Part shown: positions 46,295 through 57,816 of the stretch, piece by piece
Numbering within the stretch: position 1 is the stretch's first letter
Layout: each line of letters starts with the position of its first letter
NCBI GenBank assembly: GCA_037833965.1
Contig: AP031352.1
Coordinates: 29,762,501-29,826,500 of the forward strand
Source: Marchantia polymorpha subsp. ruderalis
Lineage: Eukaryota; Streptophyta; Marchantiopsida; Marchantiales; Marchantiaceae
DNA: 64,000 bases
Direction: 5' to 3'
The notes under the pieces: generated by a model
What the model saw: only the letters and a program-made list of their open reading frames with translations
What the model was told of the DNA's origin: nothing
Databases searched by the model: none
Translations under genes and position numbers: made by a program

Positions 46295-49130
46295 TTCTTG
46301 CAGTGGAATGTACTCAAGCCGGAGATAGTTATAGATAATAAGTGATTGTGTGTTACATGGCTCTCGTGGAGTGTTCCATCAGTTTCCATGTGTTGGGTTT
46401 CAACAAGTGTTTGGTTGTTAACGTTTACAAGATAGCCATGAAGTTAATTTCTCATTCTAAATAGAGTATTACAATTTGATTATTCTGCATTAAAAAGTCA
46501 CAAAGACAAACATATGATATAGATTATTTCCATCCAAACATCAAGAAAATCTATGAAGAATGTCCATAGTATTGTATGTAATCTTTTGAGTAAAATCTTT
46601 TGAGTATGTAATGAATTAAAAAATTAATATCACATAAATAATATTTGACCATTGATTTGACAATCAATGATCAAATATTTTAAACACATTTTTGTTTCAA
46701 CACTTATACATACTTAATTTATGTACAAGTCAAGTATATTTATAATTTAAATAACCAAAAAATTATTTTATTAAATATTAAAGACTCGTTTTATGTAATA
46801 GATATTTTAGATCAAAAAGTTAAATCAAATTATCCATACGTTTTTTATGTCAAAAGAAATTTTTAATGATTATTCAATGCATTGAGCTAAATATCGCAAA
46901 TGATACATTAAATACATTGTTATGATAAATATTTTTTATTGAAGATTGATAAGATAGAAACAAAATGAATAAAAAAAATTATGTATGTATAAATTCTTTA
47001 TATTTGAACATATAAATTATTCTATGTTTATCATTGTTAATTGTGCGCATGAACCTTATTGTTCTTAATAAAATAGTACTGAAGTATCAACAACAATCAT
47101 CGAAACATAGTTATAATTAAATATTATATATATATATATATATATATATCATCTGAACATAATAATTAGTGTATATGTGTCAACATGATAGAGTAATTTA
47201 CACTTTTGTGTGTGGAGATGTTGTATACTGTAATTGCTATTGACATTGCTTTTGAAATTGATATAATATTGATTTTATATTATATAAAATAAACAAAATT
47301 TGTTCTAATTGTGCTTCCAATTTATTTTATATATTTATTTATTATTATTTTGATCCATTATTATTATTTATATTATTGTGGATTATTAAAAAAATATTTT
47401 TAATACTAAATATAAATATAAATTTTTCTTTAAAACATATATAAAGAATTTTTAAAGTACAAATGGAAATTTATAAGGTGAACAATATTCAATTGAGCTT
47501 ATAAAAAATAAGGTTTATTCATTATATTAAATATCAGTTGTATAACTATGTATTCTACGCTGTATTCCTTGCAGGGTTGATTCCATAATTTTGATTGTTG
47601 AAGTATCTCTAGTGTGTATTTGCATATTTTGATCATCAATAATGGAAGATTATACCATAAGAGTTAAGAATAATTTGACAATTTACAATTAATGTTCAAG
47701 TTTATATACATATTAAAAATTATCAAACTTTGTGTTTGACTCTTTGTTAATTATACATCTGACTTCTCTGATTAGATATCATGATGACTGAACAATAAGT
47801 TGTAATAATCGAAAGGTACTCGCGGAAATTAACAAAAGAGAAAAGATTTCGGCAAATTTGGCGAGGTTTTTTTCAAGGCAATGTGAAGTATCTTACATTT
47901 TTTGTTTACGGTCCTTGTGGATGGTGAAGTGACAAGTCTGGAATAACTTTCGCCCTAGGGGATGCTCCTACATTACTAAGCCCTCACGGTAACGGGTTCT
48001 AATGCATTTTACAATGACAAATCATAAGCTTTTTATTACAAATAAAGAGTACAATCTTAAACCGATATCTGGTAAATTCCAAATATACATCAACAAAGAT
48101 GCATAATTTATTTCAAATATATATTGTTGGATTTAGTTTAATCAACGCTTTAGAATTATTTTTTAATTGTATTGAGATTGTAGAAATCTTCCGCTTCATG
48201 ATTTGAGAAAAAATTTTTTAAGAGATGAATTCTTTTCAATGTGATTATATTATTATTAAATAGATGAAAAACGTGATTTGCAGAACAATTGTATCTTTGT
48301 TGACTATATTTGAAAATTCTTAAAAGGGTAATCATATATCGAAAGTCCAAACAATTTCTTTCAAGGAATCCAACTAAGTCTACTATCTACTAAGTGTATA
48401 GGAGCTCCAAATAAATGAGCTTAATATATGATTTTGTTGAGGAAATTAGTGACTTATATGTTTGTTTGATTGTTCTTTTATATGCATAACGTTTAAATGA
48501 GATATATATAATGTCTTATGTTTTGACAGATAAGATGTTTTACTTGTAATTAGCTCATCAATTATACATCTTTCCCCCTCATACATATAAAAATAAACCT
48601 CAGCAAAAGGCTATCATACTCTTCTCTTTTTTACCAATTTTAACATTTCTGGACATCCTTAAAGCAATATCAGCAGGTGTTTATGTTTTATTTAATTGTC
48701 TGTGTAGTTCTTAAGTTCACAAATTTCCTTCTTGGAATCTTCTCAACATACTATGTAGTTTGAGAAGATTGGGGATATGACATATATCTTGTGCTTATTG
48801 TTAGTCAGAGCTATAATTTAGATACAGTCATATAAAATTATGCTTGTAAGTTTTTACTGATGAATACATCTGCTTGGTGTCATATGACTGGTTTGGAAGT
48901 CAAGTTATGTAAAGAGAAAAGGATATAACTTATATCCTTTTCTCTTTATATCATATTTCATATAAGAAACATGTTTCACGTGTGACATTAAAGACAGACT
49001 TCCAACTCACGTTATCTGTTCAGTTGTGCTCATATCCTCATGAACCTCCATTACATTGAGATACGACGTGATCGATAGCAAAAATCGCATTTACAATGCT
49101 GCAAATGTGTTTAAATTTAGAGGCGAATTT
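46295..49130. other. AT-rich region without recognisable genes
   Basis: The region is extremely AT-rich from about 46.45 kb, with a (TA)n microsatellite at about 47127-47149 and a perfect hairpin at 48910-48948. No domain could be recovered in any frame, unlike the copia ruin at 15-17 kb. Confidence 0.5.
48910..48948. repeat. Perfect 18-bp inverted repeat with 3-nt loop
   Basis: Arms TAAAGAGAAAAGGATATA and TATATCCTTTTCTCTTTA are separated by ACT. In RNA or single-stranded DNA this is a near-continuous hairpin. Confidence 0.9.
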
Positions 49131-51428
49131 CCCCCTAGGATTGCGACAGTCTGAGCACCTAGATCCGCGCACTCCACGTTTACTTGCAAGTGACAGATGC
49201 GTCTCGTACGAGATTACAAGGGAAATTACTCACTGTCTTTGGCAAACGCGCAGTTTGCGTTGATGTCCTTCGAAGAAAACAGCTCATATACGTTCACAAC
49301 GTCGTCGGCCTTGGACCAAGTCTGCTTTCTTATTCTACTCTCTACTTCAGTTTCAGAAAAACAGTGTTGAATAATATCTGTTTGCTCAACCAGCTGATGA
49401 TACTGAATTTAAGGATATCGTTATACACCAAAAATAATAACTGTCAGCATCCGAGGCGGTGACATTTTCTCTCAATTCCTGCACGTACTATGTGATAAAA
49501 AGCCTCCTTGTTCTTTCGTGGAGAGATTAGACGTGGGTCAGTTAGATCAGGTCAGGTTTCCCCAGTGTCCATCCTCAGTACCGCTTCAGGTGGTCTATCG
49601 TAGCCGGTGAGTCAAGGATAAGGAAAGTCGCCTGCTGTACTGTTTGTAACAAGAGACAGAGCCGAACGCATCGAAGGAAGGGTAATAATTTTCTCACAAT
49701 GTCTATATCTTGCGTGCGAGATGTGTTAAGGTGGTGCTCTATGTGTCCAACGAACTATATAATGTGCTATATCTGAGTGCGCTGTAGTTTACAGTAAACG
49801 AATTTTATCATACATGGAAGTTTCTCTTTTGAGCAACAAAACTCTTGTATTCTTTGTGTACAAATACTGGACTCTACAATGCTTGCTCATACAAAGCACA
49901 ATGAAGATGAAGATTTTAAGAATACCTCATAACTTGTTCACACAACTTTTGAAATATCCTAAAAATTCTCATCTTCATATTGATGTTATGTAGTAAGAAG
50001 TTTACACAAATAACGAGGAATCCACCACCATTTTCCTTGTGTCAGACTCTTCTTATCTCGAGCCACTTAATTTCAGTGATAAGAATGTGAGTGACTTAGG
50101 CATCTAGAAACGCCATCCATAAATTTCACTTTCTTGGAATATATCAAGACAACCAGAGGATGTCTTGATATATCACGTCTATAAGTAATGGAAAATTTTT
50201 CCCAATTTTATATACCAAAATAACAGGTCGGAGGAAGATGTCAAGTAAACGTTCCCTCTTCTCAAGATGTGATATTTACTTGGTGACTAGCCTCATAACC
50301 TCTGGCTTAGCCACATACTGCGCAAATAAGTACAGTAGCACAAGATATGGGATCTCTAGATATGGCGGAACGTGAGATTCTAGAAACTAAAATTCCAGCC
50401 ACCATGCTGGGTGGCTGGGTTCCAGAAGCATATGCAAGGAGAAGAAGGTTCAAACGACCCTCATGATAGGCGTTTTCACGGACCTTGCGAAACGCGAGCC
50501 CGGGTGGGCCGGCCCCACGGCAGCAGCAGAGAACAGCACACTGACCGAGCAGCCTCAGATTGTAAGAAACCGCGTACACTGAGTAATCACGTGTTTGTGG
50601 GGAACGAGCAGCAGCAGCAGGCCAAAGTGAACAGGGGAGCAGTGAAGGTGTGGTGCGTATTGAAGCAACGACTGAGTTGTGGAACATGAGTTCGGCTGAC
50701 CTAGCAGAGTGCACTCTCTCTCTCCCTCTCTGTCTCTCTCTTGTCCCACAAGTCCCATTGCCAAATGCCCCACTTCGTCGTCTTTCAGCCCATTTCGGCC
50801 GCTTCCAGATTCCACTGATTTGGTTGCCCCGTGGAGTTTTCTCCCGTGTCCGATACGGGAATATTGAACGAAATCACAAGCCGTCTGACTTTGTGGCTGT
50901 TAAGGGGCCCGTAAAAGATTCACGTGCACGTGGAATGGTCCGCTTTCCAGCATGGGATTCAAATTCTAATCGCTCTGTCGGTCACTCTATGGTTAACATC
51001 TACTTCGTGAAATTCCTAAATCTACGCGGGGGGCCGTTGCCAGAAGCCGAGATAGAAAATGCTGAGCGTGATCCTCAGCCCCGTAATCCGAGCTTCGAAT
51101 CGGACCATCTCAAATGAGTGGTGAGCGAGGTTACCACAGGTCTGGACACAAGTCGGGGATGAATCTCATGAAGTTCACAGAATCTCTAGAAACACCGCAC
51201 TGTCGGAGATATCCATAAACTATGAACTATGCTTCTAGCGTTTCCGCCCCTTTCGCGTTACAGTAGGTCAAACAGAGCAGCGCAGCTGCTGTATTGGAAC
51301 TTTTGCGAAAAGTGTGTGGATTGTCGACATATCGGCCTCGAATTACTATTGCACTGTGAGATATAGATGACACAGCTCTGGCGAGATATTTTCCACGCCG
51401 AGGCTCCTTACTTCACTGAAGTGGCTCA
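49131..51428. other. Intergenic region of average composition
   Basis: No gene is supported. Open frames at 49184-49462, 50307-50714 (minus) and 50650-51117 lack recognisable domains or convincing splice context. A 13-bp inverted repeat (ATATATCAAGACA and its complement, 9-nt loop) lies at 50139-50173, and a CAG-type run (GAGCAGCAGCAGCAG) at about 50608. Confidence 0.45.
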
Positions 51429-51821
51429 TCACCTGAACTTTTCAAAAACGATTTTTGCTCCACACGTGTTCCTTAGTAATTTTGGTTCTTTTGCAGCATT
51501 ATATAAATCTGCAGGTCGTCCTCGCTGAGCTTGAGAGGGCACATAGAAGTACGGTAGAGGAAAAGCTTTTTTGATGAGCCCCTTTGCTCTTAAGTCATCT
51601 GTGCCATAACTTCTCGCATAGATCTCGAAAATCTGAAAAAGAAAGTTCCAAAGTGATTTCATTCCTATCGTTTTCAGACATCAGATGAAGACGACACTTT
51701 ATGAGACACTGGTATTTTGAAACCCGGGCGAATATCGATCAACATATTTCTGAAAAGCCTCGGTCGCTGCTGTGCTTACCCCGGCTTTCAGCAATTTTAC
51801 TCCTGCGGAAAAGTGACGCAT
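51429..51821 (-). CDS. Weak two-exon candidate for a small protein
   Basis: Exon 51821-51780 (from ATG to a GTAAGC donor) and exon 51632-51429 (after a TTTTTCAG acceptor) join in phase to give 81 residues. The second exon reads coding-like (IFEIYARSYGTDDLRAKGLI, then PLPYFYVPSQAQRGRPADLY). No domain is recognised, and no further exons or expression signal support it. It could be a chance frame or a fragment of a larger gene. Confidence 0.28.
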
Positions 51822-54199
51822 GGGTCCGAATCACAGGATGACAACCGAGTACTGTACTCCAGTCAGGATTACTGGACCACTCGGGTCACCATGGCGAGAA
51901 ACCATGGGCCAGGGGAAGCTCAAGAGAAAAGCAGGCAATTGAAAAGCTAGATCTCTAAAGCTGGAAGTCTTTTCATGGAGTCATCTTCATTTGTACGAAA
52001 CTCATACACACTCTTCTATGAAAAGCGAACCACATGAGCACTCTGTGATAATGATTATCGTCCTAAGATCTCTCCCTATCTCTCTCTTTGCTCAGCATGC
52101 TGGGCCCGATACGTGACTTCGGCATAAATCAAGACCCAGGTATCGAGTTGAAGCGTCGAACACAGTCGAATGGTCCTTGATCTTATTGGCATGTTCACAT
52201 TCATGTCAAGTGTTATATAGTGATGCGTCCATCTTCAGCTCTAACTAGTATTAGATCTCCTACCGAAACCCTATTTAACTCATATGAATCTCCAATGAAA
52301 TTAAACCTACAAATAACTAGTCAATAAAGATATAGCATCCATGTAAACAAACTACTAACTATTCTAAACAGATAAGAATGAAGATAATTTATTGATTTAA
52401 ACGTAATATTTATTTATTTATTCACATAGTTTTATAATTCTACCACATTCACGAGGAGTAACTATCAAAATGCGTTGGCGATCCAGTTCCATGGAGCCAG
52501 AACACGAAGAAATAAAACGGGGTACCTGGCGGGCAGAGGATGGAGGGGGTTGCCATGGAACCACAGCTGGTGCTCGCAAACTCCCGACAAAAGTTGACTT
52601 ACGAATAAGAACAATCCATGCAATCGTCTACAAGGGGATGGACATGCATCCGGATACATCCATACACATGGAATGACGATGTACAGGAAAGAATACACGC
52701 GCTCATAATTGGACGTCCATTATCCGAAGTGATACGCGCCCATCTCTTTCCTCCCCTCAACGCAGTCGGGCGTCCCCACGTACCGCGTCAAAGGCGACAG
52801 GGTAGCGCAACCCATTATTGAAGCCGCAGTGTCAGAGGGCAACGGGGATCAGACCTCCGCGGTAGGGGTCGTGGTGGGGATTGGCCGCGGTCCGGCTGCT
52901 GGCACTTTGCTTCAAGAAGCCTCGCACAGCCAGGAACCGCTGCTTTCGGGACAGCGCACCTGCCATGAGGTACAGTTTGTCGCTTCTGTCGTACAAACTA
53001 TCGTCTGACAGGCGTACCTTATTGTACCTTTCGCGCACGTTGGGTCCTCCTCCGTCCTACGGACGGCACCGGACTCAGATCGTACCGATAGGCAAGTACT
53101 TGACTACTGCGAGGGGGCTAGGGGCTGATGGAGGCTGACGTCGTGAAGCCCGTCGTCATTCGACGCGCGCGAGCTAGGGCGCCAATACTGTACTGTACAG
53201 GAGCGACGTCTCCGTTCGTTATTCGGCGGAGGCGGACAAACATTCCCTCGAGGCTCGAGCGCACATTCAGCCAACGAAGTCATCTTCCGTCCGCCACGTT
53301 TTACGTCACGGAGACTGCTAATCATGTGGACGTGGATCGGTTAATTAACGACCTCGTTGGTACTAGGAGACTCGGACGCTGGAGCATGGGACCTGTTGAC
53401 CTGAGAATCACGGCACAAGGACAGAATGTACGAGTTTAGTACTTTGGGTGTAAAAGTCCCTCTCGCTACGTGGTTGCAAAGTGCCCGGCAGTTGGTGGGA
53501 TTGGCATGGCAGATTCGTCTCATGATCGCATCGCGCACTCTATCTTTCGAACTTGGATACGAGACGCAAGGGCGAACATCATAAATTATGAGCTTCGGAT
53601 GGCTCTCGATTATACCTCAGGGCTGCTGCCATGATATCTCTCGATTTGCTGAGAGGTGTGGGCCCAGCGCGTAAGGGAGAGGGGGCTCTTTTTTGTATGA
53701 GCATGTGAAAACTCTGTCATTTTCCTACCCTTTTCCTCCTTTCTTCTTCGTATCTTCTCTACCGCGTAGCACGCTTTATGCAAGAAAAAACGCTCAATGC
53801 AAACCCATCACTGGACGTCCGCAGGGGTCATTATCGGGCCTACTATGGGTCACCGTAGTGCGACATCTGATTCGAAAGAAGCGAAAAAGTTCATCTTTTG
53901 AATATGAATCTAAATAACCTCTACTCGTTAGTTACCCTCGTGAAGACGATGGAAATCTAGCTAAAAGTTTACGTCTCGTAGATGCTTGTGGTCAAGCGAT
54001 GCTGTAGATGTTACCACATATTTAGCAAAACAACGAAACGTTACACTGTTTGATGTTTGCATGAAACATGTTTCTTTTTCAGCTGGAGTTAAATTCCATT
54101 GGGGTCGCAAACCAGTTCCAGTACGTTATACCCTGTGCTACCATAAACTTACGTTCATGATATATCTAAAAACAGCAAAAGGCATACTAAGGATTTGAC
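51822..54199. other. Intergenic region with a GC-richer block
   Basis: 52.46-53.65 kb is GC-richer than its surroundings and has many short overlapping open frames on both strands, none with a recognisable domain. No RNA gene was recognised. Confidence 0.45.
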
Positions 54200-56350
54200 T
54201 CAGTGCAGCCAGATGAAGAATAATAGCATTACTATTACAAATGAGAGTAATTATTGTAAATAACAATTGCAATTGCTTAAAATAACAATTTGACCTGGCG
54301 TTGTCTATCCACCACAAAGCCATGAAGTTTGAATGTATATGCTTTTCAATTATTGGGTATGGTTTTACTTTCATTGAATTTGGGCAGTTTTTGAAAAGGA
54401 CATCCGATCTGTGAAAGTGATAAACCATGTTGAATATTAATGGCATATGTGTTGTTACACAAAAGACTTTGTGTTTTACTATAATTCAAATGTACAGAAG
54501 ACTATACCACAGATTTATAGCAACTTTATAAGCTTTCAATGCAAAAAAATGCAAAAATTTATGCAAAAAAATGTTTGATAATCATAAAGCTTATCTACTA
54601 CATAAAACATATGGCCGAATTATATTAAATCTCATTTTCTAAGATGAACTGAAATATTTTATCTAATTACTGAATACATCTATATCACATTAATCTGACT
54701 TAGATCTCTCTTTAAACACGAATCAAACTCAAAAATGATTAGGAGCGTACAAATTATTTTTAAAATCACATTAGATATAAATTTGACATGTTCAAAGCCC
54801 AGTATGATATTTTCTTTACAAGTATTTAAGATTCATTTCTAAATAGTGGACATTCAAATAGTGCGAGTCAATCAAAGCTGAATATGAATACATTAAAATG
54901 ACTCTTCTGAACACACTTCTTCCAGCTGAACGTAATAAGCATTACTACACAACTTAAATTCCTTTATGAATATAAGATAACATATGTTTCGAGTTAAGTT
55001 TTTTCCTCTGAATTCTGTGGACTCTAAACTAGTATACTACTGATGATCTAGAAACCAATAAAAATACAATTATATTCAAGAAATTAAACAGATGATAAAT
55101 ATAAGACTAATGATATTTAATTAGTTTTCTAATCTTACAAACGTATTATTAAGTTGGAAACGTATTGAACACATACAAAACTTTTTAGCAAATATCATTG
55201 GACAGTAGGTGCTGTTAAAAGTATAAAGAACGTAATAGAACCATCTCAGTAGATTATTGTGAATTCATTAAAGAATGTTTTAGAGAACTCTTTTAATAAC
55301 ATATAATTATAGACTGTATAAAAGAAGTTACACAATTAAAATATATTTTAAAACGTAATGAGAGATTACATAGAAATTCCAATTCCAGAAAACATACATA
55401 TATGAAATTTTTTATATAACATGACAGAATGTACTTTTTTCTCACTATTTTTTCACTGATAAACATTAAAAATTTTTTAATAAATTTTTTCTTTTCATAT
55501 ATAATTATTTCTGAAATCTTTAAAAAAAATTTAATTTTTCTCCTGTATTCGAATTATATTATTGCAATTAGTAAATTTTTTATTATAAAGTTTTTATTGT
55601 ATTTATCTTTTGAATTAAACTAGTCTATATATAAAAAATAAAACCTAAATGTTATGGTACATAATTTTCAGAATTTAAATCGAATATATGAAGATTTTAC
55701 AGTATGTTTTATGAAAAAAATTTGAGATAATAAAAACTGTTATATTTATGATGAAAATAAGTGTGAGTTGAATCAATTGATGGATGAAATTTAAGTACGA
55801 TTAATTTTTTTGAGTAAATTGAGGTTTCTCTAAGATGAATGCAGAGCAGAAAAAAGTAATCAAGGAATTGCTTGATTATTAAAAAATAATACGATCAAAA
55901 TAATATGAAATATAAAGTGAAGATGAAATAAATATTCATGATAATTTTTTCCTAATATATTTATGATCAAAAATTGAATTCATACTCAAATCGAAATTAT
56001 ATATTTTATCATGTATAATTTTATACCATAAATAATCATAGTATATGACCTTAGTACACTATATTTCCTTAGAATTCGGTTGGAATTATGGTCATTATAT
56101 TTATAAGCTAATACCAACCTATGAGCAAATGATAAATTGTAATAAGATCAAAATTGTTTCTTTCTGAATTATTAATATTATTCAGAATATAATAAAATAA
56201 TCAATATATATATATATATATCACTGAATGCCTTAAATTTCTTGTTAAAACGATTTCAAACGCTAGATCAAGTTTTCATTTTGAATCTATATAAAATTGA
56301 AAAACTTGGTAAATTTGAAGATTTTATCCATATCAAAATCATTTGGTCCT
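54200..56350. other. AT-rich region without recognisable genes
   Basis: Strongly AT-rich DNA with homopolymer runs and a (TA)n tract at about 56205-56221. A 64-residue plus-strand frame at 55429-55623 consists of Ile, Phe and Leu encoded by AT-rich codons and is not credible as a gene. Confidence 0.5.
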
Positions 56351-56359
56351 TAATAGCTT

Positions 56360-56875
56360 CAGCCGCCAAAATCACTGCCTTGAACCGTAAGGCACGAGGC
56401 TGAACTGGTTCAGGTTGTTGTCGATAACTAATCTTCTGATGTTGTACTTGTCATTTGACAAATGAAACCATACCATCTTGGAAAATGTACTCACAAAGCT
56501 GGGCCACGGATCCTCATGATGTTGCGGATCATTCGCAGAGCTCCTCGCATCCGCAAAGGTCACTGTCTTCCAGGTTTAATCCTACTCGATTGCCATTTAT
56601 GTCAAAGTTGATTTCCTCGAGTTGCTTAGCATCTTGCTCGACAGCCAAAGTCGATTTCACTTCCTGACGGTTGTCCTTGTACAACCTGAACACCATCATT
56701 AGCACAACATTCCATTCTACTAAAAGAGTCTCTCTCTTCTACTGAAACATTTTCCTTGTTCAGTGATCTTTGTCGTGCGCAACAAGCGACACGTGTTACG
56801 GATATTATAAAATAATTGTGCATCTCGAGGCATGAGGAACTAGAAGCAATCAAGATAGGGTATAAGGGAGTCACT
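56360..56875 (-). pseudogene. Possible decayed coding sequence
   Basis: Two minus-strand frames read like protein in succession: SLNKENVSVEERDSFSRMEC in one frame (about 56780-56720), then VKSTLAVEQDAKQLEEINFD with NRVGLNLEDSDLCGCEELCE to a stop (about 56665-56540) in another. A third piece, YNIRRLVIDNNLNQFS, lies at about 56440. They might be exons of an unrecognised gene or a frameshifted remnant; no family can be named. Confidence 0.22.
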
Positions 56876-57402
56876 GGACAAATAGGTGACAGCTCTAAGT
56901 TCCTTGCAGCGTTGGCGTAAGGCTTGAGTGGCGCGCCTATGCCAACTTGTCTAGATATAACCTTGGGCTTCTTGGACGCTACAGTCCGGGTTTAAATCCG
57001 GAATAAGTTAGCTGGTTTGATGGGTTGCAAATATATGGAACCCGCCTCACATAAACCTACAGACAATCAATCGGAGTGCTCTCGACCCCAACATTCATCC
57101 GGGGCGCGATTATTACTATATCCACTCGGTTTTATTCCGGAAACATCACCAAACTCGCACTAGGTACACCTCTGCTGCATGCAACTCTGTCGTTACGTGA
57201 ATACACTAAATCTCTTGAACTGGATATCTTAAGGTCAACCTTGAAATATCCACTACGAGAAAACATATCCACGCTCGAAAATGTCTGTTTAATTGGAAAG
57301 GTGGGAAAAAAAAAACCCGCAATAATATCTCTTCCTTAAGAGCTCGATTCTGCATGGGGCTAGGCATAAAGTTTCGGCTAAACCATTGGGACGTCTTCGT
57401 TG

Positions 57403-57735
57403 GAACCGCACTATTGGCAAGTGTTCCAAGGTTCCCTCTGGTGGTGTTATATCTTCCATGAGGTCTCCGTTGTCAACCTGGTTGAACCCGGGTTCGGCCA
57501 CTTGTTCGAACCGCACTACAGATTGGCAAGTGTTTGGAGGTTCTCTCTGGTGCTGTTATATCTATGAGTGCTACGTGAGTCACCATGGTTAAACCCGGGT
57601 TACAGATTCGCCCACTTGTTCGAACCGTACTATTGGCAAGTGTTCGGAGGGTCTCTCTGGTGGTGTTATATCCTCCATGAGTGCTCCGTGAGTCAACCTG
57701 GTTGGACCCCGGTTGGACCTGGTTCGCCCACTTGT
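57403..57735 (+). repeat. Three-unit tandem array, 105-114 bp per unit
   Basis: The units begin at 57403, 57508 and 57622 with GAACCGCACTATTGGCAAGT or a close variant. Each contains a CTCTCTGGTGGTGTTATATC segment and ends with a CCCGGGTTCGCCCACTTGTTC-like block. The array ends about 70 bp before a TATA-like box. Confidence 0.88.
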
Positions 57736-57803
57736 CACAAGGCGTGACTTGGCGGAGTCCATCCAGCCACAAGCGAGTCCACGATAATCCGTGGCCGGGC
57801 CCA

Positions 57804-57816
57804 CGGATATAAGACA
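57804..57816 (+). promoter_or_regulatory. TATA-like box downstream of the tandem array
   Basis: ACGGATATAAGACA lies after the three-unit array and before a T-rich segment. The layout of repeated upstream units then a TATA box is typical of the U3 region of an LTR, although no matching LTR partner or coding region was found. Confidence 0.35.

Noticed and set aside
50650-51117. 155-codon plus-strand open frame
   Set aside because: No recognisable domain, contains a CT microsatellite-coded stretch (LSLPLCLSL), and no supporting splice or gene context.
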